This document shows positions 10,101-25,295 of a DNA stretch of 64,000 nt, piece by piece. The position numbers were made by a program, and so were the translations under genes. The notes under the pieces are model-generated. The model did not search any database. It was not told the DNA's origin and worked only from the letters and a program-made list of their open reading frames with translations. The DNA is taken from NCBI RefSeq assembly GCF_000151315.2, contig NW_011887309.1, forward strand, positions 104,006 to 168,005, in the 5' to 3' direction. Within the stretch, counting starts at the first letter, position 1; each line of letters starts with the position of its first letter. Origin of the DNA: Capsaspora owczarzaki ATCC 30864. Lineage: Eukaryota > Opisthokonta > Filasterea.

Positions 10101-12354
10101 ATCATCTTCCACAAGAGCGCTAGTGTCTTTTCGCGATGCCCGTCGACAATGTCGTTGGCGTGAACACCGTCCCCGCGAACAATGTCAAGAGCAATGCCGG
10201 ATTGTGCCAGCTTCTTCAAGGACAGGTCAACGTTGGTGGTCTTGTGTAGCTTTGTGGTGGCCGGCGCTGAGAGCTGGGCGGAAAGGGAAAAGTCGTTTGT
10301 CAGCCGCTCTGTCAAGCGCGCCAAACGCAGGCCGTCGCGCAAATCGATAGCAATGTTGGTGGTCGTAAAGTCAAACTCGTCCAGGTAGGTCTGCTTGTGT
10401 TGGACTGTGAATCCAATGAGCGAGAGTGCGCGCAAAATGTTGAAGGCTCCGGTCAGGTGCGCATGTGCAAACGCCTCGAGCAGGTCGGCGCTGGCCTTGA
10501 GCGCGGTCTTGTCGGCAGAGCTGGCCAGCTGGAATGTAGACCGGAACAGACAAGGGTCGTCCTTCATGATGCGCGCCTGCTTTGACTTGTCGAGCAAATA
10601 AACGACGGCCAGCAATCGCTTGACGGTAAAGGCATTCATCTTTTGAGAAAATCCGTCCTTGAAGCTGTTGGGCACGTTGGGCACGGTGTACTCTTGAGCG
10701 ATTGCCTCGTCAAACAGCAATCGAGACCGGATGCATCGTGCCAGTAGCATCTTGTCGTTGGCCACGTCGCCCGTCAGCACGAGCAGGCGACCAAAGACAG
10801 TCTCCAGGGCAACTCGCAGCCAGGGCAAGTTGTACTGGAAGAGCAGATTAACAATCGAGTCCGCCGCACCGACGTCCTGGAGCAGACGGTGATGCTCTCG
10901 AACGCCAATCTGCCCGGCATCGACAGCTGCCTCCATGCGGCGAAGGACATGGCTGACCTCCTCCGATTGGAAAATCTCGCAAGAACGACGGCGGAGCTGA
11001 TCCAGCGCTCGACGGGCAGCGAAAGGGCGAGGTGCCACACTGGTAATGTTGCCGAGCATTGCAGCTGGCGCACTCTCGCCGAGTGTGAGAACGGTGCCAA
11101 TGTTCAGGTCCGTGTTGGGCGCAAGCACAAAGTTGAGCCACTTGACAAACCCACGCTCCTGCTTGTCCATCCAGTGAGTGTCGTAGCTTGCGCTCCGTCC
11201 AGCAAAGGGCATGAGGGGTGCGGCACTGGCCGCTTTCAAAAACGAGAGCTTGGACTTGGCCACGCCAGCAACCGGCTTTTTGGCTGCCTTTGCTGCCATC
11301 ATGGCTTGCTCCTTGACCGCATGAGCTGTATCGGGAGCAGAAAAAATGTGAGTGATTATGCCAAGATTCCGTCGAGATCAGGTGCAACAGGGTCGTTGGA
11401 AGTTTTTGTGTGTTACCTTTGCGGAGCAGCATGGCCTTGTTGGCGTGGAAGGACGGCTTTTGTGACATGTTGGCGGCATTTTGGGAGGCTGGGCGAAGTG
11501 CCTTTGGCTTTTTCGCAGTCTGAGTGGAATGGGTGTCGCATCAGTGAGTCGATCAGTACACTGCGGCAAGTTTGATTTCCACCCAACATTGAACAAACAT
11601 TTCTTACGCGGTACGAGCCTTCGAGGGTGACGCGAAGCTCCATATGACCCTTGTGCCAGGTGAGCTTAATGACCTGGTGAATGGGAATAATTGGAGCAGA
11701 TGCAAGTTCGTTGGTCTTGCCGTTGGTTGAGGTTGTTGACGTCGATGCAGCCGGTTTGGCGGGAACGGGCGTCCAGCGGAGCGTTGCAGTAACAGTGCCC
11801 TTTGGAGCAATCTCGATGACATCGCCCGCAGAAACACCCTGCCACGCAAATCCAGCGTCGACGGGGATCTCTTTGACTGTTAGCTTGGCCAGCTCGGCGG
11901 ACGGGTTTGACAGGGTCAAAGTGGCCGAGCGGACCTCGCCCAGCTGAGCCTCGCCAAAGTCCAGACTCGGCACCGACGCGAACGGCTTCAGAACGAGCGT
12001 GGCTGCGCTGATGATTGTTGCAGACGCCTTGTTGCTGCTCGCACTGGTTGCTGCCGGTTGCGGATTGCAAAAAAAGGCCGTTTCGTTTGAAACAGTTTGA
12101 TTCTCGTTTGAAACAAGCGCCGATTCGCCGTCGTCGAGCTCAGGCAACAAACCAGCATCCACGCCACCCGCTGCATTCGCGCCATCGCTCATAAAGACAG
12201 ACAGGTTGGTATTATTGCGAGTGCCGGCGGCAAGTGACTTGGCGGCAGAGGATGTAGTCGTCGCAGTCGATTTGGATTGGAAACGCGGGAACGCCGTTGC
12301 AGGCTGTGCGGCCTTCCGCACTTCAAACACGGGCTCGTGTTGCATGTCCGCCAT
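7121..12354 (-). CDS. ASPM: ASPM / abnormal spindle homologue
   Basis: ASPM binds microtubule minus ends at spindle poles and works with calmodulin. Three exons (12354-11608, 11519-11417, 11325-7121) sum to 5055 nt, giving 1684 residues. An N-terminal ASH-type beta domain is seen around residues 110-220 (SLDFGEAQLGEVRSATLTLS). The conserved ASPM block follows (WMDKQERGFVKWLNFVLAP). Two calponin-homology-like regions come next (DLRDGLRLARLTERL; SFADGRVLCYLLHHYYPSLL). The central part is a long series of IQ-type repeats, with recurring A-x-x-I-Q-R-A-Y-R motifs from about 9500 down to 7850. The C terminus looks like armadillo/HEAT repeats (AVPILLSLISSC, HALNILLHLVMLP). This is shorter than vertebrate ASPM because it has fewer IQ units, but the domain order matches. 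The splice joins keep the frame throughout. Confidence 0.93.
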
Positions 12355-12982
12355 CGTGTCGTATTACTGCAAAGTGAATGTGTGTTGGTAAGAAAGAGAA
12401 AGAGAAAAGAGTTGAAGTGAAAGTGCGATTGAGCAAGAAATCAAACAAAAGGAGGGAAAAAGCAAAAATCAAAAAACCGTTGAGAAAAAAAAAACTGCGC
12501 GCCAAAAATTTGTATTTGAAACAAAACGGATAACGTTCAATTTGCTTGCATTGCATTGTTGAACGAGCTTTTACATTTAAATGAACTCGATCAAGATTGG
12601 AAATGATGGAGGAAGAAGGCTACAAAAGAAAGCTCGGCGAAAGGTTTGGCTCAAAATGCTTTGTGACTGAAACTTCATTCACCTCATCCGGACCGCCCTC
12701 ATTCTTGGTACTGAAGGTTGGATGTGCACTGCTGATGTGGATTATTCTGACTATCGCGATTGGGGTACCTCGTTCTGTATGGAAGCAGAGTACCAACGTT
12801 GTGCCTCCAACAACCCATCGTTTGTGTTCTCTTTGTTGAATTCTGAATGGACACGTATCGACCATCAAACAGGAAAAATGTAATAGCGCAACCTCGGAAC
12901 GCAAGGAGCCTCACACAGTGGCCGAAGCATCATTGCATCAATTGACATGTTTGAGCGACATCAAGAACTCACAAAGCCCTGT
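12355..12982. other. Intergenic, FN3 receptor 3' end to ASPM start
   Basis: A/T-rich stretches near 12400-12540 adjoin the ASPM start. No RNA gene or supported ORF is seen. Confidence 0.6.
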
Positions 12983-15900
12983 TCACAGCAGAGCCCCGAT
13001 CTCGCGGATTGCTGTTCCATCGTCAAAGTTTTTCAGAGCTTTGACGAGCTGCGTAAAGCTTGGTCGTAGTTCTGGGATGGAGTTCCAGCAACTAAACATC
13101 AAGCTAAACAGGTCAGTTGAGCAGTGCTCCGGCCTGGGTAGTCGACCACCAGCCTCCAGATGAGCCAGTGCCTCAGCGCCATTCATCTGGCTGTAAGGCG
13201 TTGCACCGTAACTAGAGCATTCCCCTACCAATGTGCACCAACACAAGTGAGACTCAAGTGCAATCTTTTCGTACCAACCGGCTCTACTTACAGGCGGTCA
13301 CACCAAACGACCACACGTCCGACATGGACGAGAACTTGCGGAAGGTCATTGTTTCCGGTGCCATCCACTACAATCACCAACACAATCAGAATCACATACG
13401 ACCAGTGGAGCCATCTGACTCAACCCACCTTCACGGGAAGTTTGCCTCGCGTTTGCATGCGATAGTAATCTTGCTCATCCGTCAATTCGCGGGAAAGCCC
13501 GAAATCGGCAATCTTGACCACCATTCCTTGCCCCACAAGGCAGTTGCGCGCGGCAAGATCTCGGTGCACAAAGTTAAGCGTGCCCAGATACTCCATGCCG
13601 AGTGCAATCTGGCGAATGGCATGGATCTGCTCGTTCTGTGTCCACCAAAGCGAGTGAACCTGGGACTTTTGCAGCAGTGTACGCAAGTCGCCGTACTGCA
13701 CAAACTCGAGCAGAACGAGGTGGGGCTCGGACTCGACCAGAGCCGCAAGCAACCGCACGACATTCGGATGTACAAACGGAGCCATCAATTTCGCCTCAGC
13801 CTCAAAGTCTTGGCGAGATTTCTCGTCAGCGTCGGCCTTGGAAGACTTGACTGCAACCAGCACGGTTGGCGACGCTGTAGGTCCGAGCAAGGTTTGAGCT
13901 CTTGTGGGCAACACGTTGAAAGGCACTTGACCCAGTGACACATCGCCAAATTCACCACTGGCAAGGTGCTTCCCAATGGTCAAGCCTTCGCGAACGCGAC
14001 GAGAATTGCTGCCGGCAACATACGCGCTCGCATCATCGTCAACCACCTCCTCTGGCGGGGCGGTCGGGACAGCTTGATACGACTGTTGTTGACCGATCGC
14101 CGCTGGGGATGGAATGTCCGCTTTGTCGTGAGCTCCAGCCGAATGGTTTTGAGGGGAAGTTGTCACTTCATCAACCTGATACATGGGCTCAGCAGCGTTT
14201 TGCGATTCCGGCTGCAGCTTTTGGTCGGAGGTTGAGCCGCCATCCTCGTTGTGAGATTCGGTCGAATCGGGAATAGGGGAGATTGTCACTTCTTCAGCCT
14301 CCTGATACATGGGATCGGCAGCGTTCTGCGATTCTGGCTGCAGCTTTTGGCTGGGCTTGGCGGAGGTTGAGCCGTCATCCTCGATGCGAGATTCACTCGA
14401 ATGGGCCAGAGCAGACATTGTCATTTCAATAGTCGTCTGGTCGATGGTGGAACTGGCAGAGTCCTTTGGTTGCAAGTCTGCACGTTGCAGGCGCCGGCGT
14501 CGCAACACGACGAGTACCAGCACAATTATCGCAACTACTGCAACAGCCACAACAGCAGCAGCGATGGCAGCTATTGAAGTTGACGCTTGAGAGCCGCCAC
14601 CAGAAGATGAATCAGAGGTAGTCTCAGTGGGCGTCTCAGTGGGCGTCGCAGGCAAAGTGCGGGCCTGCACCTCGATGGGATTCGAAGTCAACGAGCTTCC
14701 AGTCGCAGTAACCATGAAGCCATAGTTCCTGTTAGGGAGCAATCCAGAAAACACAGCCCGGTACTCTTGCTGCACGGCGGAGCTATAGGCGGCGTTGTCG
14801 GCAGCCCAGGGTCCTTGAATAACAGTGTGGACAAGAGTCCAAATCCAATCCCCTTCTTGAACTCGGCACTCGACACGGTATGAACTAAGAACGCTGTTTC
14901 GCTCCCAAGGCTGAGGGCCCTTCCAGGTGATGATGACTGACGTGTCGGTTGTACCCGCGACAAGCCAACGTGGGTCTAAGATGGGGGCGCTCGGCGAGGT
15001 GGTGAAAGTGCCCTTGCGCGAGTCGCTCGGCGGCGAAGTACCTGCACCGTTCGTAGCTTGAATAGTGACGGCGTAGGTGCGGAATGGCAAGAGCGAAGTA
15101 ATCGTTCGGGTAGACACTGTGACGGTGCTGTTCGAGCTCTGAGTGGTGTCGCATGCGAGTCGGTAAAACTAGTGTCAACAACCGAAACAGTGTAGCCCGA
15201 CAGTGTTCCGTATGGGAAGTTTGGCGCAGCATAGGTGATACTCGCGCCATTCGCGTTGGGAATCATGGTCAACGTTTCAGTGCCAGCAAAACGAGGAGTT
15301 GCTTCAGTGGTTTTGAAAGTAACTGCCGAGCCGAGCGAAGTTGATCCCCTTACATTGTAGGCGGTGATGATGTACGCATAATTCGTGAATGGCGTCAAAC
15401 CAGTGTCGACGTAACTCGAGGTTGCGAGATCGGAAGCAACTGTAGTGCCACCGCGACTAACCGAGTAAGTCAAATAGTTCGTGTCCTGAGGGTACGGAAC
15501 ATCTGGCCAGTCGAGAGTGATCTGGCGGGACGAAGGGACGGCCATGATGGAGGACGGAGTCAAGGCACCCCAGCTTGGTTGCGAGCTAGCAGTTGTCACC
15601 GTGAGGAACCTGTTGCTTGGAACCCAGTTGTCGGTTGAGCTTTTAACGTGCACAGTCACACTGTACTGCACATAGGGTTCATAGCCAGTGTTCGACGCTG
15701 CGGCGACTGTCACGGCGGCCGAATTGACAGCTACAGTCTTGAAGAGAAGGGTCGGATTGGGGTAATTGGGGCTTGCGGTGATTTGAGTGGCAACAATTCG
15801 ATACTTCAGGTTGCTTGGATTATCTTGAGCATAGACAGGAGCCGCCCAATTCAACGCGAACGAGCTTGTCGTTCGCCCTGATGCCGAGAGAGTGGGAGCG

Positions 15901-18900
15901 ATCAGCCAAATGGGGTCCGCGGGGTCTTGGCGCAAAGTTGACGGGGTAGAGAAGGGCTTCGAGAAACCAGAATCGGCGCTCTTGGCCGCAACTGTCCAAT
16001 TGTAAACAATACCTGGGTAGAGCCCAGTGACAGTGGTGCTCGTGGTTTGGAGAGTGTTGCTGAAGGTTTGAATGGTTTGATTTCCAGGATTGGGTTGCGT
16101 CGCAGTAAACTGAACCCAATACACAATTGGGTCACCACCGTTCTTGGTCGTAGGCTCAGGCCAGGAGATGGTTGCGGTGTCTGTCGTGACACTTAGGGTG
16201 AGAATAGTCGGTGCGCTGAAGGACGGCGGGATTGCAAGTACACTGACAGAGCCTGTCGAAATGGACGACAAGGCGCCAACGTTTGTGATTTTCCACTCCA
16301 AAGTGTAGACTGTGCTCGCCTGCATAGTGACCGTGGTGGTGTCAGTTGTAAATGTCGGGGCCGAGGTGAAACTGCCAGAACTAGTCAGCTTGTATCGCAG
16401 CAAAAAAGTCACACTGGCTGAGGCCGGAGTGCCGCGATAGTACGCGCCAGTCAAGTTAAACGTCACAGCATAGCTGGTCGGTCCATTCGAAACAAATGAA
16501 GGCACGATCAGACTCGGGTCAATAGTTGGCGGGGCAGCGGCGGTTCGGACTGAGGAAAGGACAGCACTGGTAGAGTACAGATCGTTGCTCACAGTCAAAC
16601 GGTAATCATAAACCGTGTACGGCGCCAACAATGCATCGCTGTCGGTCGCAGACAAGTTTGCCGCTGGAAACGCCCCGACAGACACAAAGGCCCCTTGAGG
16701 GTTGTTGAGACGACGTTCAACCGTCCATTGCGAGGCAGAATTGACAGTGGGGCCGTTGATGAGCGTAAGAACGCCATTCCATTCCAGTGAAACAGAGTTG
16801 AAGGTCTGTCCTGTTGATGTGAATTGGGTTGACACGATTGTCGGCGCGGCAGCAAGCGTCAGGAAGTTGGAGGCGGTCAGTGGATCAGAATTATACAAAG
16901 TGCCGCTAACGCTTCGAGCGATAACGGTAAAATTGTACTGATTGTAGGCGCGAAGGTTGGAGACAGTCACACTGGTCGCAGCGACGATACCTGCGCTTGG
17001 GGAAGGAGTAGGACTTCCGCTGATAGCCCAAGCGTAGTCGCCAGGTAAGCTGTTCCATGTCGCTGCCGTCCAAGAGAATTGGATGGAATTGACGGCCGGA
17101 GTTGACGACACAGTAGTACTGGAGAAGGTGGCCTGGGCCGCAGCAGTTTTGAAGGTCGCAGTGGCAATAGTGGATGTGTTTCCAACGGCGTTTCTTGCCT
17201 GCACACTGTACGTGTAATCAGTGAAGGGCAGCAAGCCAGTATTGTCCGTGGCCGAAGTGAGACTGTCAGCATAGTCCTTGATGGACAGCGACGATGGGGC
17301 AGTTCGGTCCACCTTATAAACGAGAGGACCACCACCACGGGCTGTACCATTCCATTGAAACGTGAGCGAGTTCGCCGCGCTGGTTGTCAGAGTGGGCGTG
17401 GTAACGGTGGGAGTGTTGGCAAAGGTGGTGAACGTAGTCAAGGCCACAGGCTCCGAAACGTTGCCATACGCGTTGGTGAAAACCAGAGAGAAATCGTACG
17501 TCGCGCCCGAAGTCACGCCAGTGCTCAGGGAGTAGGATGTTGCAGTGGTCGGAGAGATTGCACTTGAGTTGAGCATCACCTGATAACCACTAGCCCCAAC
17601 TGAACCAGCACCGCAAAAGCTCTGTACAGAGCTGGTCCAACTGAAACTGAACGCATTATAGGTGTAATTAAGCGAGGTAACGGTTGCCGAAATCACTGGC
17701 TGGTCAGCGAGGGTGGTGAAGCTTTTAGCGGACGTGGTGACGGTTTGGCCTTCACTCGTAGTAGCAGTCAGAGTGTACGAGTAAGTGGTGCACGGATCCA
17801 AACCATCGTCGGTAAAGAAGAATTGGCCGGTCGCCAAAGCGGAACTTGATTCCGGCGGGAGTGCCAGTATAATTGACCCACGCTTCAGGACAAACGTGAT
17901 TGGTGTTGGTCCATTCAGAGCAGCCAAGGTCCAACCAACAGTGACAGAATTCTGGGTGCTGTACGGTGCGGTGGTCAAGAAAGCGACAGTAGGAGCAGCA
18001 GCAACGGTCGTCACGGTCAGCGTACTCTCCGTATAATTGCCGACAGCGTTGGTTACTCGCACAGTGTACGTGTACAAGGTGTACGGCGACAAGCCCGAAT
18101 CGGTGTATGAAAATGTGTTTGGGAGTGAGCCAGCGTAGACTGCAGTGGTGCCCACCTGGCTGCCATTACGGAAGAGTGTATAAGCCAACGACAAGGTGGA
18201 CTCCTGACCGCTGCTGGTAACCGTCCAACTGAGAGGGACTTGAGTGGCAGTGATGGTGCCAGCAGCAAGGGCAGTCCCGATGACAGGGTCGACAAAGCCC
18301 GTTCTGCCCGTGAAGACTTGATAAACATTCGCGGTGCCCGTGATTTGGTTGGAAACAGTGATCCTGACATTGTACCATGTGCCAGGATCGAGCACGAGTG
18401 CAGGAGATGACGTGTAGCCCGGCCAATAGGCGTAGCTGTCGGTGCCCGCGGACGCCAGCTTGTACTCGACAGCAGGGTAGGCAATGGTACCGGATGGTCC
18501 GACGGTTGACGCACCATGATTGGCTACCAGACTCAGGCCAGGACAGAACGTACGCATTCACATTTGCTGTGGCACTCAACAAGATGCTGTTGGGATTCAG
18601 AGTCACATCGTTTGCGGTCGTTTGGGAGGGTGGGGCCGCAGTTGCTCCAAGTAATGTCGCGCCAGCTCCGATGTCAGAGTAGACGGAAACAGTGTACGTG
18701 TAGGCAGTGTTTTTAGTCAGGCTAATATCAGTGTAGATCAGGGCAGTGCCAGTGTACACAGCCGTCGCCGGACCAGGACTGCGAGTGACACGATATTCCA
18801 TCGGTGAAGCAAAGCTGCCATACGCAGCCCAACTGAGCGTGATGTAATTGCCAGTGGCAGCTGTGAAAGTAATATCGAGATCCGCACCACGAACTGTCAA

Positions 18901-19036
18901 AGCGGAGAATGCACATCAACTTTGGCGTGAGTCGTTCAATCCTGATTCCAGCCTCAAGCAAACTTATTGCTTATTACTTACCAGAGCCCACCGCAGCCAA
19001 AAGCGCCACAGCAAGCAGGAACAATCTGGTCTTCAT
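12983..19036 (-). CDS. Receptor tyrosine kinase with ~14 fibronectin-III domains
   Basis: Exon 1 (19036-18982) encodes the signal peptide MKTRLFLLAVALLAAVGS. Exon 2 (18893-13429) carries the ectodomain, with about 14 FN3-like repeats recognised by the recurring T/Y-x-Y-x-x-x-V-x-A-x-N strand (TLYTYTVRVTN, RTYAVTIQATN). It also encodes a membrane segment near 14500-14580 (AAAVVAVAVVAIIVLVLVVL followed by RRRR) and a tail with tyrosines in PMYQEAEE, PMYQVDE, SYQAV and AYVAG. The kinase starts near 14000: nucleotide loop ASGEFGDV (first Gly replaced by Ala), [19 protein letters not shown], then exon 3 (13367-13292, WMAPETMTF) and exon 4 (13224-12983). Two reading-frame changes, near 18540 and 15150, break the exon-2 frame in opposite directions. 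They could be sequencing errors, real mutations or small unrecognised introns. The C-terminal half closely resembles the LRR receptor kinase at 52-61 kb. Confidence 0.85.
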
Positions 19037-20229
19037 TTGAAAAGCGAGCAGACTGCAAGAAACAAAAAAAAAAAAAAAAACATCAAAACAATAAGCGCCG
19101 TTTCTAAGAGTGGATTGGCACTGTTGCCACGGCCAACCGCAAGCCGGTCTCTCGTTCCTCCACCCAACAAGACATGTCAGTAGCAGCAGCGACACTCCAC
19201 CGAAGCGGAGAGTGAACGTGTGGGGTGGGGGGGGGGGGTAGAAGTGACCACAGACACCTCTTTGCTCATTGCATCTGATTCGCTCAAAAACCACAACAAA
19301 CGCCGACACGCGGGCGGTGGTGCCTGTGCCGCCGCAGCATCTGTGCCAGCGACACTAGTCCACTTAGCGGGGCGCATTGGTGCATGCGAGGAGGGCGAGG
19401 GTCGCAGTAAACCAGGCACCTCTGGGTTGTGCTCACCACATGTATTAGCGCCACCCTTCAAAGTCGCAGACGCCCTGCCCCCCTTCCGGCCCTTCCTTTT
19501 GGCCGTGTCACTTCTTCTGTTTGCTCTGAGTAGCTTGTGACAACAGAGGCGCATCATCGGATCAGACGGGAGCGGGACGGCAAGAGTGCAGGACAGCGGA
19601 GGCAGGCAAAGCATCTCCGACTCAACGACTACGACTCCAGCGGGCCCCCTCTCTCTCTCTCTCTCCCCTCCTCCTCCTCCTCCTCCTCACTGACGCGGGT
19701 CGGGCATTTCCCCAGCAAGCACCACTTCGTCCTTTCGGGTTGGGTCTGACGATGCGCTGTTGGCTTACTTGTTCCTGCAACAGAAAAGGGGGAAAAACCG
19801 CAACAAGAAGACAAAAAAAAAAATAAATAAACTGAATCGTCTGAGCCGATGAGTGCTGTCCTTTTGCCGGCCTTCTCTTTCGACGTCTGCGTGCGCGTGC
19901 GGCATCCCAGTTGGACCTCTTGTATGAAACTGCACCTGAATTGGATCATCTGGTCGCGATTCAACCCCTGTGTGACGCTGCGCGCAGTGCAGAACGAACG
20001 GATCACTGCTGCGGCTTTGTTTCGTGCGCCCTCTCGACACGAATTGTCAACCAGATAAGATCAAAGGAGAAAAAACCTCGCTCGTCTCTATTCAAGTCAG
20101 AGCACATCGACAAACACGAGCGAACGGATACCAAGGTCAGCGTTTTACTACTCGATTCCAAAATAGGACTTGTCAACCGCTCAGTCTCGTTTTTGTTTGG
20201 ATTTACTTCCATCTCGATATCATTTCCTC
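19037..20229. other. Divergent intergenic region (FN3 receptor / aspartate aminotransferase)
   Basis: This is the shared upstream region of two divergently transcribed genes. It contains an A19 run near 19062-19080, a G10 run near 19228, and a CT/CCT-rich tract at about 19649-19687. Several small open frames exist on both strands, but none has a recognisable domain or splice structure. No tRNA is seen. Confidence 0.55.
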
Positions 20230-23009
<2,780 letters not shown>

Positions 23010-23128
23010 CGCCGATGATTGGGCTTCAGGTCTTGTTCTGTGGTTTGAAAGGACCTTTCCTGCCCATTAAAATTTGGTGTTTAATGATTTAACTTAAAAA
23101 TTTCACTGCCTGTTACGACGGTTGCGAC

Positions 23129-24855
23129 TCATCGCCAAACCCCAGTCATGACAGAGTCTGCTGAAATGGCCTCGCCAAAATCTTCATCATCCAGAGCCTT
23201 GGTGAGACGAGGACGCTTTGTGGTGGCGGTGCTTGAGGATTCGCCTGCGCGTTTCGAAAAGGCGGCTGGTCCTGCACCACCTGGTGCTGGCGTGACAGCC
23301 CTTGATGTTTTAGAAACAGCAGCAGCAGCAGCTTCAGCAGAGCCTTTGGTAGATGTGCTGCTGGCACTTGCCGAAGGTTGCAGCGGAGTGCTGTTCTGCT
23401 CTGAATCGCTGTCGTCGCTATCTTGCACGCCCATCCCGAAAGGATCGTCACTGGATGCTGCAGCACTGCCGCCAAAAGCAGCGAGCGAATTGTCATCCAG
23501 GGGCATGCGCGCTTCGCTCAGGCCGTGCAGCGATGCCGAGGCGCCCAGATGCTCGTCCAGCCACTGTGTGAGAGAACTGGGACACGCTGCAGTCGAGAGG
23601 AGAGTGTGCAAGGTCGCGACAATCTTTCGTCGTGTGCCTAATGGAAATGCGGCGATTTCTTCAATGATTGCCGCGGCTGTGGCGGTTGCCGGACGTTTGC
23701 CCGCGCTTCTGGTTGCAGACAATGGCGGCTGAGCTTGTCGTGCAGTCCACTCTACTGTCATGGTGAGACTTTTCCAAGTAAAAAGCACTTGATAGACCGA
23801 AACAAGATCGCTTTCGAGCTGGCGGAGGTAAACGTCGATTCGAGAAACGCTCGCGAGCAACGAAAGCATGATGGGAATGAACCGGGCATGGCGAATGCTG
23901 TCCACTAGCACTGCACTACATCGGACAGAAGTGAGATGTGCCTGACGAGCCAGCATGGCGACAGCGGCGATTCGGACGAGAGCAAAATCGATGGACGCTG
24001 TGCTCGGGAGCTGAATCTTCTTGTTTGCGGTGGACGTTTGCTGGGCTGACGACTTGTTGTTTGCGGATGCTGCATCGACGGGCTGTTTGTTGGGGTGTTT
24101 CCAAGATCATTGTGAGATCTCTACTACGAGCCACTGAGACCCAGTTTGTTTCATGTTCAAACTTCTCGCAAACTCACTTTGGAAGAGGACGCAGTCACTG
24201 GTGGAGGGACTGAAAACAAAGCACCGATTTCCTTGATAACGCCTCGAATCGCCAAGCTCTTGATACGGCGTGCTAGACGCAGCACGTGAATGACGAGTTG
24301 GAGCTGTCTGACAAGGTTGGACCAAAGAAGAGACACCGAGAGTGAGCGAATCGTCTCGCCAGCCATGCCAAAAGTGCTATTAGGACAACTTTCGGCATGC
24401 AACATGCAACCTCGAACTTCTCTGTCGATCGCTTATAGCTCAGCCATATATTTTGTACACATGAAAAATGGTACGTTGCTGTTACTACTTACTTTGAGGA
24501 TTGCTGCTGGTTTTTGTTCTTGTACACAATCCGCGCCAACAAGTCGACCTCGGTGAACATTTCCGTCTTTGCTGTATGCTGCACATTGAACAATTCATAG
24601 TATAGTATAGTGAGAAATATCATCATCATCATCATCATGAGAGCGATAGCCGAGTTTGTGCGACATGTGCTGCCTTACTGAGCTCGCAAAGGACAGCGCG
24701 CGGAGGACCTCGCGAGCCCGCGCTACGCAGTCGGATGAGCTCAGGATGGCTGCGTGTGCAGGTGTGTCCTGGGCGAGCGTGAAGGTCGGCTGCACGCCGT
24801 TCGGCAGCGCGAGATTCCGCTGGTTGACAACCTCAGCGAATGGCGGGAGATCCAT
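23129..24855 (-). CDS. RMP1/NEPRO-like protein (putative nucleolar RNase MRP factor)
   Basis: Four exons (24855-24679, 24578-24493, 24376-24178, 24082-23129) sum to 1416 nt, giving 471 residues. Residues about 60-140 hold LLARIVYKNKNQQQSSN, then LLWSNLVRQLQLVIHVLRLA and a helical block. The pattern 'IVYKNKNQ-x3-S' is what I associate with the RMP1/NEPRO family, whose members act in RNase MRP or rRNA processing. A second helical region is at about residues 200-290 (RHARFIPIMLSLLASVSRID). The C-terminal ~150 residues are Ser/Ala/Pro-rich with basic KRPRLTK, a possible nuclear signal, and an acidic end. The gene is convergent with GOT2 and divergent from the GT41 gene. The assignment rests on one short motif. 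Confidence 0.5.
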
Positions 24856-25295
24856 GATTTTTGGCGGGAAAAAAAACTGTGCTTCTCAGACACGCTAAAT
24901 AAATAACATTAAAAGAGATAAAGATGATGATATCAAGACTGGACTGCAGCTCAACTCGCAGCATTGCAGTTGGCGTGAATCCTCGTCCATAGAAATCTCA
25001 ATGCAAACTCTCAATACAACAGTGCTGAAATTGTTCGTCCGGATCAGACGAAATGTTACAGTATGTATTCTTTGAGACACTTGACATGGTGGTTGATCGT
25101 GTACTTCAATGGATGCGCCTGTTCAATCGAATTCAATGCAAATCTCAATCACTTTCGCATTGTTCGTTGCCTTCAAAGTGCGCTCTTTTCGTTTATTTAC
25201 AGTACCTTTTTTCATTTTTTTGTTCATTTCTCAGAACTTCTCAGAAATTCATCACTCCTTGTTTTTTGCTTTTTCTGAGTTTCGTTGCTTCCCCA
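24856..25295. other. Divergent promoter region (RMP1/NEPRO-like / GT41)
   Basis: 440 nt between two start codons facing away from each other. It includes T-rich stretches near 25190-25280 just before the GT41 start. No additional gene is seen. Confidence 0.6.

Noticed and set aside
19220-19540. 106-residue open frame between the FN3 receptor and GOT2
   Set aside because: No domain, lies in a promoter-like region, and overlaps an equally long antisense frame.
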